This document shows positions 40,706 to 48,918 of a stretch of DNA of 64,000 bases, one piece after another. The notes beneath the pieces were generated by a model. The model searched no databases. It was not told the origin of the DNA and saw only the letters and a program-made list of their open reading frames with translations. The position numbers and the translations under genes are program-made. The DNA comes from Stenotrophomonas nitritireducens (GTDB lineage: Bacteria > Pseudomonadota > Gammaproteobacteria > Xanthomonadales > Xanthomonadaceae). Within the stretch, counting starts at the first letter, position 1, and each line of letters opens with the position of its first letter. The stretch is taken from assembly GCF_001431425.1 (NCBI RefSeq), contig NZ_LDJG01000011.1, positions 1 through 64,000 on the forward strand, given 5' to 3'.

Positions 40706-41836
40706 ATGAGCAAGCGCGATTACTACGAAGTACTGGGCGTCTCCCGCGACGCCGGCGACGAGGAACTGAAGAAGGCCTATCGCCGCTGCGCGATGAAGCA
40801 TCATCCGGACCGCAATCCGGGCGACGCCGCGGCCGAGGCCGCCTTCAAGGAGTGCAAGGAGGCCTACGAGGTCCTGTCCGACGGCAACAAGCGGCGCATG
40901 TACGACGCCCACGGCCACGCCGCGTTCGAGCACGGCATGGGCGGGATGGGTGGCGGTCCGGGCGGCCCGGACATGGGCGACATCTTTGGCGACATCTTCG
41001 GCAACATCTTCGGTGGCGGGGGCGGCGCACGCCAGGCGCGGCGCGGCGCCGACATCGGTTACGTGATGGAGCTGGACCTGGAGGAAGCCGTTGCCGGCGT
41101 GGAGCGCCGCATCGAGATTCCGACCCTGGTCGAGTGCGGCGACTGCGACGGCAGCGGCTCGGAAGACGGCAAGGTCGAGACCTGCAACGTCTGCGGCGGC
41201 CGCGGCCAGGTGCGCATGCAGCGCGGCATCTTCGCCATGCAGCAGGCCTGCCACAACTGCGGTGGCCGTGGCCAGATCGTTGCCAAGCCATGCAAGACCT
41301 GCCATGGCAACGGCCGCGTCGAGGAAGACAAGGTGCTGTCGGTGAAGGTGCCGGCCGGTGTCGATACCGGCGACCGCATCCGCCTGCAGGGCGAGGGCGA
41401 GGCCGGTCCGGCCGGTACGCCGCCGGGCGATCTGTATGTGGAAGTGCGCGTGCGCGAGCATGCCATCTTCACCCGCGACGGCGACGACCTGCACTGCGAG
41501 GTGCCGGTGCGGATTTCGCAGGCGGCCCTCGGCGATGCCGTGCGCGTGGCCACGCTGGGCGGCGAGGCGGAGATCCGCATTCCCGCCGAGACCCAGACCG
41601 GCAAGCTGTTCCGCCTGCGCGGCAAGGGCGTCAAGTCGGTGCGCAGCCGCACCGAGGGCGACCTGTACTGCCGCATCGTGGTGGAAACGCCAGTCAACCT
41701 CACCGCCGAACAGCGCAAGCTGCTGGAACAGTTCGAGGCGACCTTCGTCGGCGAGGAGGCGCGCAAGCATTCGCCCAAATCGGCCACCTTCCTGGATGGC
41801 GTCAAGGGCTTCTGGGACCGGATGACCTCGCCCTGA
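40706..41836 (+). CDS. dnaJ: Chaperone DnaJ (Hsp40, type I)
   Basis: 376 aa. The J domain contains HPD in [11 protein letters not shown]; a Gly-rich segment ([21 protein letters not shown]) follows. Four CxxCxGxG zinc repeats span about residues 130-210 (for example [32 protein letters not shown]). The C-terminal substrate domain is complete. It stimulates DnaK ATPase and delivers clients. The ribosome-binding site is AGAGG within the end of the upstream palindromic element. Confidence 0.98.
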   Translation: MSKRDYYEVLGVSRDAGDEELKKAYRRCAMKHHPDRNPGDAAAEAAFKECKEAYEVLSDGNKRRMYDAHGHAAFEHGMGGMGGGPGGPDMGDIFGDIFGNIFGGGGGARQARRGADIGYVMELDLEEAVAGVERRIEIPTLVECGDCDGSGSEDGKVETCNVCGGRGQVRMQRGIFAMQQACHNCGGRGQIVAKPCKTCHGNGRVEEDKVLSVKVPAGVDTGDRIRLQGEGEAGPAGTPPGDLYVEVRVREHAIFTRDGDDLHCEVPVRISQAALGDAVRVATLGGEAEIRIPAETQTGKLFRLRGKGVKSVRSRTEGDLYCRIVVETPVNLTAEQRKLLEQFEATFVGEEARKHSPKSATFLDGVKGFWDRMTSP

Positions 41837-41850
41837 GTCCCTGCCTGTCC

Positions 41851-41921
41851 GTAAGGGCGGCTTCAGTCGCGATGGCTCTCCCCCTAGAGCCTTTTCGCCA
41901 CTGAAGCCGCTCCTGCGGGAG
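41851..41921. repeat. Dispersed palindromic repeat, copy 2
   Basis: The arms GGCGGCTTCAGTCGCGATGG and CGCCACTGAAGCCGCTCC are near-complementary. It lies just downstream of dnaJ and belongs to the same family as 15818-15903 and 44387-44460. Confidence 0.7.
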
Positions 41922-41929
41922 TGTCGGAG

Positions 41930-41952
41930 GCCGCAGCTTGCTGCGGCTTCTT
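41930..41952 (+). terminator. Terminator of dnaJ
   Basis: The stem GCCGCAG/CTGCGGC with loop CTTG is followed by TTCTTCG. Confidence 0.55.
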
Positions 41953-42010
41953 CGTTTCCGGCGTTTGGTTGCGTGCGCATCCATGCCGTCGGCCGCGGTG
42001 GCCGCAGGCG

Positions 42011-42016
42011 TAGAAT
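42011..42016 (+). promoter_or_regulatory. Putative -10 box of the pyridoxal kinase gene
   Basis: TAGAAT lies 6 nt before the ATG at 42023. With the usual -10 to +1 spacing the mRNA would be leaderless, and no ribosome-binding site is present. Confidence 0.4.
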
Positions 42017-42022
42017 GCGGCG

Positions 42023-42931
42023 ATGAACGACGTCGACCACAGCCATCTCGTGCACGGTCGCCGGCAACGCCCGGATGGGCCCTCGCCGGTGGACGTGATT
42101 TCCGTACAGTCGCAGCTGGTCTATGGCCATGCCGGCAACAGCGCGGCGGTGCCGCCGCTGCGCGCGCTGGGCCTGCGCGTGGCGGAGATTCCCACCACCC
42201 TGCTCAGCAATGCGCCGTTCTACGCGACGCTGCGCGGCCGCGTGCTGCCGGCCGACTGGTTCGCCGAACTGCTGCAGGGCGCCAGCGAACGCAGCCTGCC
42301 GCAGCGCGCCGGCGCGCTGGTTTCCGGTTATTTCGGCAGCGTCGCCAACGGCGCCGCCTTCGCCGACTGGCTGGACGAAACGCGGCCTTCCTGCCCGGGA
42401 CTGCGCTACTGCCTGGACCCGGTGATCGGCGACACCCATACGGGGCCCTATGTCGAACCCGGGCTGGAAAAGATATTCGCCGAACGCCTGCTGCCGCACG
42501 CATGGCTGGTCACGCCCAACGCCTTCGAACTGGGGCGTTTGACCGGCATGCCGGCGCTGCAGCAGGACGATGCCATCGCCGCCTCGCGCGTCCTGCTGGA
42601 GCGCGGCCCGCAGTGGGTGATCGCGCATTCGGTGTCCGGCGTACCGGGCGAACTGGTCACGCTGGCGATCGGCCGCGACGAAATCTGGCGCTGGACCTCG
42701 CCGCACCTGCCGGTGGACGTGGCCGGCACCGGCGACGTGCTGATGTCGTTGCTGGTGGCGTTCCTGCTCAAGGGCCATCGCTTCGAGGATGCGGTTGGGC
42801 GCGCCATCGCCGGCGTGCATGCCGCATTGGAAGCGACGCTGGCGCAGGGGGTGGAGGAGTTCGACGTGCTGGCCGCCGCACCGGCCGCGCTGGGCACGCC
42901 GTACCGCTTCCGCGCCGAGCGGCTGGCGTGA
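42023..42931 (+). CDS. Pyridoxal kinase (PdxY/PdxK)
   Basis: 302 aa ribokinase-fold enzyme that phosphorylates pyridoxal in vitamin B6 salvage. Matching blocks: DVISVQSQLVYGHAGNSAAVPPLRALGL, the FYATLRGRVLPADWF segment, YCLDPVIGDT, LVTPNAFELGRLTG and the catalytic/anion-hole motif AGTGDVLMS. Both PdxK and PdxY have this pattern, so the exact paralogue is not named. Its stop overlaps the GTG start of the prephenate dehydrogenase gene by 4 nt. Confidence 0.93.
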   Translation: MNDVDHSHLVHGRRQRPDGPSPVDVISVQSQLVYGHAGNSAAVPPLRALGLRVAEIPTTLLSNAPFYATLRGRVLPADWFAELLQGASERSLPQRAGALVSGYFGSVANGAAFADWLDETRPSCPGLRYCLDPVIGDTHTGPYVEPGLEKIFAERLLPHAWLVTPNAFELGRLTGMPALQQDDAIAASRVLLERGPQWVIAHSVSGVPGELVTLAIGRDEIWRWTSPHLPVDVAGTGDVLMSLLVAFLLKGHRFEDAVGRAIAGVHAALEATLAQGVEEFDVLAAAPAALGTPYRFRAERLA

Positions 42932-44058
42932 GCGCGGCGCTGGCGCCGATGGCGCCGGTCATCGGCATCGTCGGCAGCGGCGGTGCCTATGGTCGCTGGC
43001 TGCGCGGCTTCTTCCAGTCGCGCATGGGCCTGGAAGTGATCGGCCACGATCCGGTCGATGCCGCCTCGCAGTCGCCGGAGCAGCTGTTGGAACGGGCCGA
43101 CGTGCTGCTGTTTTCCGCACCGATCCGGTATACACCGGCATTGATCGACGATTACGCGCGGCGTTCGGCCGGGCGCGAGCGCGACAGACTGTGGCTGGAC
43201 GTGACCTCGATCAAGAGCGCGCCGGTGGCGGCGATGCTGCGTTCGCAGGCCAGCGTGGCCGGCCTGCATCCGATGACCGCGCCGCCCAAGGCGCCCACGC
43301 TCAAGGGCCGGGTGATGGTGGTGTGCGAGGCGCGCGTGGAGGCGCGCTGGCAGCCCTGGCTGGAACGGCTGTATGCCGCGCTGGAGGCCGAATGCGTGCC
43401 GGCCACGCCCGAGCACCACGACCGGGTGATGGCGCTGGTGCAGGCGATGGTGCATGCCACCCATCTGGCACAGGCCGGGGTGATGCGTGGTTATGCGCCG
43501 CTGCTCGGCGAACTGCAGGCGCTGATGCCGTACCGCTCGACCGCGTTCGAACTGGATGCGGCAGTGATCTCGCGCATCCTGTCGCTGAACCCGGCGATCT
43601 ACGAGGACATCCAGTTCGGCAACCCGCATGCGGGCGAGGTGCTGGATCGCCTGCTGGAGCAGCTGCAGCGGCTGCGCGCACAGCTGGCCGATGGCAGCGA
43701 CGCGGCGCGGGCGGCGTTCCGCAGGCAGTTCCTCGACGACAACCGCGACGCGGTGGACGAACGGACGCTGCGCGAGGGCAACTACAGTTTCGAGCGGCTG
43801 GGCTACCTGCTGGCGGACCTGACCGACACGCGCGCGATGAGCGTGCACCTGCCCGAGGACCGGGCCGGTTCGCTGCGCGAACTGCTGCATGTGTTCGAAC
43901 GGCATGGCATCAGCCTGTCTTCGATCCATTCCTCGCGCACGCCGGGCGGCGAGGTGCATTTCCGCATGGGCTTCGTGCAGCGCTATGCACCGGAAGTGCT
44001 GGAGGCGGCCGCGCGCGAGATCGACCGCAGCGGCATCGGCAGGGTGCTCGACCGCTGA
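42928..44058 (+). CDS. Prephenate dehydrogenase with C-terminal ACT domain
   Basis: 376 aa from a GTG overlapping the preceding stop (GTGA); the ATG at 42949 is the alternative. The NAD-binding domain starts VIGIVGSGGAYGRWLRGFF; the LHPMTAPP and HATHLAQAGVMRGY blocks correspond to the helical domain of TyrA. An ACT domain (residues about 305-375, AMSVHLPEDRAGSLRELLHVFERHGISLSSIHSS) suggests feedback control by tyrosine. There is no chorismate mutase domain, so it is not the fused enteric TyrA. It converts prephenate to 4-hydroxyphenylpyruvate. Confidence 0.92.
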   Translation: MSAALAPMAPVIGIVGSGGAYGRWLRGFFQSRMGLEVIGHDPVDAASQSPEQLLERADVLLFSAPIRYTPALIDDYARRSAGRERDRLWLDVTSIKSAPVAAMLRSQASVAGLHPMTAPPKAPTLKGRVMVVCEARVEARWQPWLERLYAALEAECVPATPEHHDRVMALVQAMVHATHLAQAGVMRGYAPLLGELQALMPYRSTAFELDAAVISRILSLNPAIYEDIQFGNPHAGEVLDRLLEQLQRLRAQLADGSDAARAAFRRQFLDDNRDAVDERTLREGNYSFERLGYLLADLTDTRAMSVHLPEDRAGSLRELLHVFERHGISLSSIHSSRTPGGEVHFRMGFVQRYAPEVLEAAAREIDRSGIGRVLDR

Positions 44059-44363
44059 GTGCGCTTCATCCACAGCGGGTGTGGATGACCTGCGCACAAG
44101 CCTGTGGATGAATGCCGGCAGCCCTTGCGGTGCAAGGCTGTCAAGATGGCTGGCGAATTCTTCGCCAGTCTTTTTCTCCGACGGGGTGGCCGGCCGAGCA
44201 TCGCCATCGCGCATGCATCGCCGCAATGCCGACAACCGTTGTTCATCGATGTGCGCATTCATCCACAGCGGGTGTGGATGACTTGCGCACAAGCCTGTGG
44301 ATGAACGCCGGCAGCCCTTGCGGCGCAAGGCTGTCAAGATGGCTGGTGAATTCTTGGCCAGTC
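44059..44363. repeat. Duplicated 112-bp sequence with DnaA-box-like motifs
   Basis: Copies at 44059-44170 and 44251-44363 are about 95% identical and 192 bp apart. Each contains TCATCCACA, a 5-bp spacer GCGGG, its reverse complement TGTGGATGA (44066-44088 and 44259-44281), and a third TGTGGATGA (44103-44111, 44296-44304). TCATCCACA differs from the DnaA box TTATCCACA by one base. No ORF is supported in 44059-44473. Confidence 0.75.
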
Positions 44364-44386
44364 GTGATCCGCACGCGGGTGCATGG

Positions 44387-44460
44387 CCGCAGGAATGGCA
44401 TCAGTCGCGATGGAGCATTCTTCCTGACGTCCCCGTTCGCGACTGAAGTCGCTCCTGCGG
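44387..44460. repeat. Dispersed palindromic repeat, copy 3
   Basis: Arms CCGCAGGA and CAGTCGCGATGG at left, TCGCGACTGAAG and CTCCTGCGG at right. It is immediately beyond the 112-bp duplication. Confidence 0.7.
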
Positions 44461-44473
44461 AAGACGCGCTGTT

Positions 44474-44665
44474 TCAGATGCGCAGCCGCAACTGGCCGTC
44501 GAGCGTGGTGAATTCGCGCGCATTGCGCTGCAGATGGCGGCCATCGTCCAGTTCGTAGCGCGGCGCGGTGTCGCCGGCACCCTTGTTTCCCTGTTCGGGA
44601 ATGAACTCGATGATGATGTGGCTCTCGCCGTTGCTGTCGGTGGCGGGGAACTGGCGGAACGACAT
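44474..44665 (-). CDS. Small conserved hypothetical protein
   Basis: 63 aa starting MSFRQFPATDSNGES, with AGGAGG exactly 5 nt upstream, the best ribosome-binding site in this region. The predicted structure is beta-rich (HIIIEFIPEQG, RYELDDGRHLQRNAREFTTLDGQLRLRI). No signal peptide or membrane segment. Function is unknown. It is a stand-alone minus-strand gene between a repeat cluster and the ABC exporter gene. Confidence 0.7.
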   Translation of the reverse strand: MSFRQFPATDSNGESHIIIEFIPEQGNKGAGDTAPRYELDDGRHLQRNAREFTTLDGQLRLRI

Positions 44666-44805
44666 GGCGACCTCCTGCGTGGCATCCAACCCGGTTCGGC
44701 CGGGCCAGCCTGCATCGCCGCGCGTTAGCCCCGCGTCGAGAGCCTGTTCCTCACCGCACGCGGATCGTCCCGCACGCCAGGCGCAGCATGGATCGCCGAT
44801 CCGTC

Positions 44806-46575
44806 TCAGTCGATGAACTGCAGCCGCGCCAGTTCCGCGTACAGACCGCCTTCGCGCAGCAGCTGCTCGTGGGTGCCCTGGGCGACGATGCGGCCGTGGT
44901 CCATGACCACGATGCGGTCGGCCTTGAGTACGGTCGCCAGCCGGTGCGCGATCACCAGCGTGGTGCGGCCGGCCATCAGCCGTTCCAGCGCCTGCTGCAC
45001 CGCGCGTTCGCTCTGCGCGTCGAGCGCGCTGGTGGCTTCGTCCAGCAGCAGGATCGGCGCGTCCTTGAGCAGGGCGCGGGCGATGGCGATGCGCTGCTGC
45101 TGGCCGCCGGACAGGCGTGCGCCGCGCTCGCCCAGTTCGCTTGCATAGCCTTCGGGTAGGGCGCGGATGAAATCGTCGGCCTCGGCGGCGCGTGCGGCGG
45201 CATGCAGTTCCTCATCGCTGGCCTGCAGGCGGCCATAGCGGATGTTCTCGGCGGCGCTGGACGCGAACAGGGCCGGCTGCTGCGGCACCAGCGCGATCTG
45301 TTCGCGCAGCGCGGTGGGCTCGGCCTGGCGCAGGTCGACGCCATCGATGCTGATCGCGCCCGCGTCGGGATCGTGGAAGCGCAGCAGCAGCGACAGCACC
45401 GTGCTCTTGCCGGCACCGGAGGGACCGACCAGGGCCACGGTCTCGCCGGGCTGCACGTGCAGGGTGAAGCCTTCCAGCGCGGGCTGTCCCGGGCGCTGAG
45501 GGTAGTGGAAGACCACGTCGTCGAAACGGATGTCGCCGCGCAGCGGCGCGGGCAGGGCGAGCGGCGCGGCCGGCGCGCGCACGCCGGGGCGTTCCTGCAG
45601 CAGTTCGGCGATGCGGCCCATGCCGCCGGCGGCGCGCTGCAGTTCGTTCCATACTTCGGCGAGTGCGCCGACCGAGCCGCCGCCGATCAGGGCGTAGAAA
45701 ACGAACTGGCCCAGCTCGCCCTTGCTGATGCGCCCGGCGATCACGTCGTGCGCGCCGGACCACAGCACCAGCACCACCGCGCCGAACACCAGGGTGATGA
45801 CGATGGCGGTGACCAGCGACTGGGTGCGGATGCGGCCGCGCGCGGTTGCCACCGCCACGCGCACCGCGTCGGCGAAGCGGCCGGTTTCGTAGCCTTCGCG
45901 CGCGTGGGCCTGCACGGTGCGGACCGCGCCGAGGGTTTCGCTGGCAAGGTTGTTGGCGTCGGCGACACGGTCCTGGCTGGCGCGCGAGACTTTTTCCAGC
46001 CGGCGCGCGCCGAGGATGATCGGCAGCACCGCCAGCGGAATGCCGACGAGGGTGAAGGCGGCCAGGCGCGGGCTGGTGACGAACAGCATCGCCAGGCTGC
46101 CGACCACGGTGACGGTGCTGCGCAGCGCTACCGACATGCTGCTGCCGACCACACTGCGCAGCAGTTCGCTGTCGGCCGACAGGCGCGAGACCAGCTCGCC
46201 GCTGCGGTTGCGGTCATGGAACTGCGCATCCAGTCCGATCAGGTGCGCGTACAGCTGCCGGCGCAGGTCGGCCACGACCTTTTCGCCAAGCAGCGAGACG
46301 AAGAAGAAACGCGCCGCGCTCGCGGCGGCCAGTACCACCACCACCGCGAATACCAGCAGGAATACCTGGTCGATGTTGCTGCCGTTGCTGAAGCCGTCGT
46401 CGATCATGCGCCGGAACGCGACCGGGAAGCTCAGCGTGGCCGCCGAGGCCACCGCCAGCGCCACCAGCCAGGCGATGAACAACCCCATGTGGCGGCGCAC
46501 GAACGGCCACAGCGCACGCAGCGTGCCCAGCCGTGCCTTGGCGGAAGAGGGGGGAGCAGGGGCGGTATCGGTCAT
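44806..46575 (-). CDS. ABC exporter, fused membrane and ATPase domains (MsbA/ABCB type)
   Basis: 589 aa from ATG 46575 (a GTG at 46608 is an alternative). Six transmembrane helices are predicted in the first 320 residues, beginning LFIAWLVALAVASAATLSF. The ATPase domain has Walker A GPSGAGKST, Q-loop LVPQQPALF, signature LSGGQQQ, Walker B ILLLDEATSALD and switch His in VIAHRLATV. It probably works as a homodimer exporting lipids, peptides or drugs; the substrate is unknown. It ends a minus-strand run with the YigZ gene 38 bp upstream. Confidence 0.93.
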   Translation of the reverse strand: MTDTAPAPPSSAKARLGTLRALWPFVRRHMGLFIAWLVALAVASAATLSFPVAFRRMIDDGFSNGSNIDQVFLLVFAVVVVLAAASAARFFFVSLLGEKVVADLRRQLYAHLIGLDAQFHDRNRSGELVSRLSADSELLRSVVGSSMSVALRSTVTVVGSLAMLFVTSPRLAAFTLVGIPLAVLPIILGARRLEKVSRASQDRVADANNLASETLGAVRTVQAHAREGYETGRFADAVRVAVATARGRIRTQSLVTAIVITLVFGAVVLVLWSGAHDVIAGRISKGELGQFVFYALIGGGSVGALAEVWNELQRAAGGMGRIAELLQERPGVRAPAAPLALPAPLRGDIRFDDVVFHYPQRPGQPALEGFTLHVQPGETVALVGPSGAGKSTVLSLLLRFHDPDAGAISIDGVDLRQAEPTALREQIALVPQQPALFASSAAENIRYGRLQASDEELHAAARAAEADDFIRALPEGYASELGERGARLSGGQQQRIAIARALLKDAPILLLDEATSALDAQSERAVQQALERLMAGRTTLVIAHRLATVLKADRIVVMDHGRIVAQGTHEQLLREGGLYAELARLQFID

Positions 46576-46613
46576 GGGCGGGGCATCGGAAGGAGGGAGG
46601 GCCGGCACCGGCC

Positions 46614-47204
46614 TCAGCCGCCGGCATCGAGCCAGCGCACCCTGTCACGGGTGGCGTCGCGCAGCTGGGTTTTCAAGCCGTCCGCGCGGTCGGCGGGCAA
46701 TTCGATGGACAGCTGCGCGCCGTGCTCGTCGAACGCCTCGCCAAGTTTGTCCGCCGCGTGCGCGGCCAGTTGCGAGTACACGGTGCCGAGTTCGTCGAAT
46801 GGGCAGGCCAGCCGCAGCTGGCGCATCGCCATCAGCGGCAGGCGTGGCGCCAGACGCAGGCATTCGGCAGCGGTGCCGCCGTATGCACGCACCAGGCCGC
46901 CGGCGCCGAGCTTGATGCCGCCGTACCAGCGGGTCACGACCACGGCGATGCGGTCGTAGCCCTGGCCGTCGATCGCGGCCAGGATCGGGCGACCGGCGGT
47001 GCCGGCGGGCTCGCCGTCGTCGCTGGAACGGTATTCGCCGCCGCAGCGGTAGGCCCAGCAGTTGTGGGTGGCGTCGGCCACCGAGACCCCGGCGATGAAG
47101 GACAGCGCATCGGCCGCGCTGCCGATCGGCAAGGCCTGGGCGAGGAAGCGGCTGTGCTTGATCTCCAGCACGTGGCTGGCGGGCGCGGCGAGGGTATCGG
47201 GCAT
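46614..47204 (-). CDS. IMPACT/YigZ-family protein
   Basis: 196 aa starting MPDTLAAPASHVLEIKHSRFLA. The signature blocks are HNCWAYRCG, SSDDGEPAGTAGRPIL and VVVTRWYGGIKLGAGGLVRAYG, which define the UPF0029/YigZ family. The C-terminal DUF1949-type domain follows. Eukaryotic IMPACT regulates the eIF2 kinase GCN2; the bacterial role is unclear but RNA- or ribosome-related functions have been suggested. It is followed 38 bp later by the ABC exporter gene. Confidence 0.92.
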   Translation of the reverse strand: MPDTLAAPASHVLEIKHSRFLAQALPIGSAADALSFIAGVSVADATHNCWAYRCGGEYRSSDDGEPAGTAGRPILAAIDGQGYDRIAVVVTRWYGGIKLGAGGLVRAYGGTAAECLRLAPRLPLMAMRQLRLACPFDELGTVYSQLAAHAADKLGEAFDEHGAQLSIELPADRADGLKTQLRDATRDRVRWLDAGG

Positions 47205-47289
47205 CGCGCACATTCTAGGCGGCTGGACGCTGGTTTGCCGGAACCCGAACGGTGCTTGCCGGTGCTGCCGCGCTTTTCGGCGGCAGGCC

Positions 47290-48204
47290 TCAGTCGGCGA
47301 GCAGCGGCTGCAGATCGCGCGGAATGCGGGTTTCCGGATAGGCCAGCACGAAACGCTCCAGGCTGGCGCGTGCACTATCGAGATCGCCGTTGTCGCGACG
47401 CGAGCGGATGCGCTCCAGCCATTTCCGGCGCGGGAGCCGGGCGTCTTCGTCGATGCTGGTCGGCGCCATGACCGTGCTCTTGGCCTGTTCGTGCAGGCCG
47501 GATGCGGATGCACGTACCGGCGCATCGGCAAAGGGCTGCGGCGCGCTGGAACGCAGGCGCATTGCCGCCGGTTCCGCCTGCTGCGCGGTCACGGGCGCTG
47601 CGTCGGCGGCCATGGGGGCCGGTTCCAATGTGTAGGTGACAGGCGCCGGTGGGGCGGGCGGCGGCGCTGGAGCGACCGCCGCACGCGCGGGCGAGGGGGC
47701 GGGCACGGCGGCCGGTGCCGGTTCCTGCATACGGGAAGGACGCGCGATCTCGGCCTTGGCGGCCCGTACCGGTGCAGCGGGCGGTGGCGGAGCCGGCCGC
47801 GCGGTGGCGGCCGATGGCGACGCCGGTACTGCCGCATCGGGTGCGGAGACCGCTGCCGGCGCTTCCGGCGCGGCCGCGGTTGCGGCCGCTGGGGCGGGCA
47901 CCGGAGCCGACGGCGGCATGGGCCGCAGTTGCCAGGCCAGGCCGACGACCAGGACCAGCGACGCGGCGGCGGCCAGCGACGACACCAGCCCACGGCGGCG
48001 GCCACGCCGGGCCGGTGCGGTGCCGACGGTGAAGGGCGGCGGAGGCGCGGAAGGCCGGGGCGCCGGCGTCGACGCGGCCGGTTCGCGTACGAGCGCGGCG
48101 ATGGCCGCGTCGATCCGCGCCGACGGCACCAGGTCCGCGGCGGGGCGTCCCAGCAGCCGCGCCAGTTCGCGTTCTTCGGGGGTCAGTGGCTCGGACCTGT
48201 TCAT
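47290..48204 (-). CDS. Membrane-anchored Ala/Pro-rich protein, probable anti-sigma partner
   Basis: 304 aa. The cytoplasmic N-terminus (NRSEPLTPEERELARLLGRPAADLVPSARIDAAIAALV) is followed by one transmembrane helix near residues 75-95 (GLVSSLAAAASLVLVVGLAW), then about 140 residues of Ala/Pro repeats and a folded C-terminal helix pair (DARLPRRKWLERIRSRRDNGDLDSARASLERFVLAYP). Its start overlaps the stop of the ECF sigma gene (ATGA), the usual arrangement for an anti-sigma factor. No zinc HxxxCxxC motif is seen, so the assignment rests on context and topology. The long linker may span the periplasm or peptidoglycan. Confidence 0.7.
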   Translation of the reverse strand: MNRSEPLTPEERELARLLGRPAADLVPSARIDAAIAALVREPAASTPAPRPSAPPPPFTVGTAPARRGRRRGLVSSLAAAASLVLVVGLAWQLRPMPPSAPVPAPAAATAAAPEAPAAVSAPDAAVPASPSAATARPAPPPPAAPVRAAKAEIARPSRMQEPAPAAVPAPSPARAAVAPAPPPAPPAPVTYTLEPAPMAADAAPVTAQQAEPAAMRLRSSAPQPFADAPVRASASGLHEQAKSTVMAPTSIDEDARLPRRKWLERIRSRRDNGDLDSARASLERFVLAYPETRIPRDLQPLLAD

Positions 48205-48758
48205 TCGCTCAACCTCGCGCGCAGCTTGTCCATCGCATAGCGCAGCCGCGACTTGACGGTTTCCCGGCCCACGCCGGTGATCTGCCCGATCTCCTCCAGG
48301 CTCAGTTCCTGTTCCAGGCGCAGGATGAGGACTTCCTGCTGTTCCTGCGGCAGTTCGGCCATCGCCTGGCGCAGCCGCAGCCGTTGCGCCTGCTCGTCGG
48401 CCAGCAGTTCCGGGGTGCAGGTGTCGGCCAGGCGCGCGGTTCGCTGCTCGGCATCGTCCGGCGCCGCGGGCCGGTGCCGAGCGGCGCGCCAATGGTCGTT
48501 CAGGCGGTTATGGGCGATGCGGAACAGCCAGGTAGCGAAGGCCGCTTCCGGTTTCCAGCCCGAACGGGCGTGGACCAGCCGCTGCCACACGTCCTGGAAC
48601 AGCTCCTCGGCCAACGAGCGGTCGCGCAGCTGGCCCAGCAGGTAGTGGAACAGCCGCGCGCGATGGCGCGCGTACAGCTCGGCGAACGCTTCGCCATCGC
48701 CTTCGGCGTAGGCCAGCATCAGCGCTTCGTCGGTCGGAGCTTGGACGGCGGTATCCAC
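48201..48758 (-). CDS. ECF-type RNA polymerase sigma factor
   Basis: 185 aa from a GTG at 48758; a GTG at 48788 would add ten residues. Region 2 (DEALMLAYAEGDGEAFAELYARHRARLFHYLL and the AFATWLFRIAHNRLNDHWR promoter-binding part) and region 4 (LPQEQQEVLILRLEQELSLEEIGQITGVGRETVKSRLRYAMDKLR) are complete. It redirects transcription to a small regulon, perhaps its own operon. The partner gene overlaps its stop by 4 nt, so both are coupled. The trigger is unknown. Confidence 0.92.
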   Translation of the reverse strand: MDTAVQAPTDEALMLAYAEGDGEAFAELYARHRARLFHYLLGQLRDRSLAEELFQDVWQRLVHARSGWKPEAAFATWLFRIAHNRLNDHWRAARHRPAAPDDAEQRTARLADTCTPELLADEQAQRLRLRQAMAELPQEQQEVLILRLEQELSLEEIGQITGVGRETVKSRLRYAMDKLRARLSE

Positions 48759-48918
48759 GTGCCGCAGCCTAAGCGTTGCCCACGCCACTGCCTAGTCATG
48801 TCCGGGCGCGGACCGGGCGACGTTCAGGAAATGTCGAGGCGTGTGCATCGGAGCCGGCGCTGCGGCGTTATGCTGCGCGACAGGGGGGAGTTCCGGACCA
48901 CCGGAACCCGGAAAAAAC

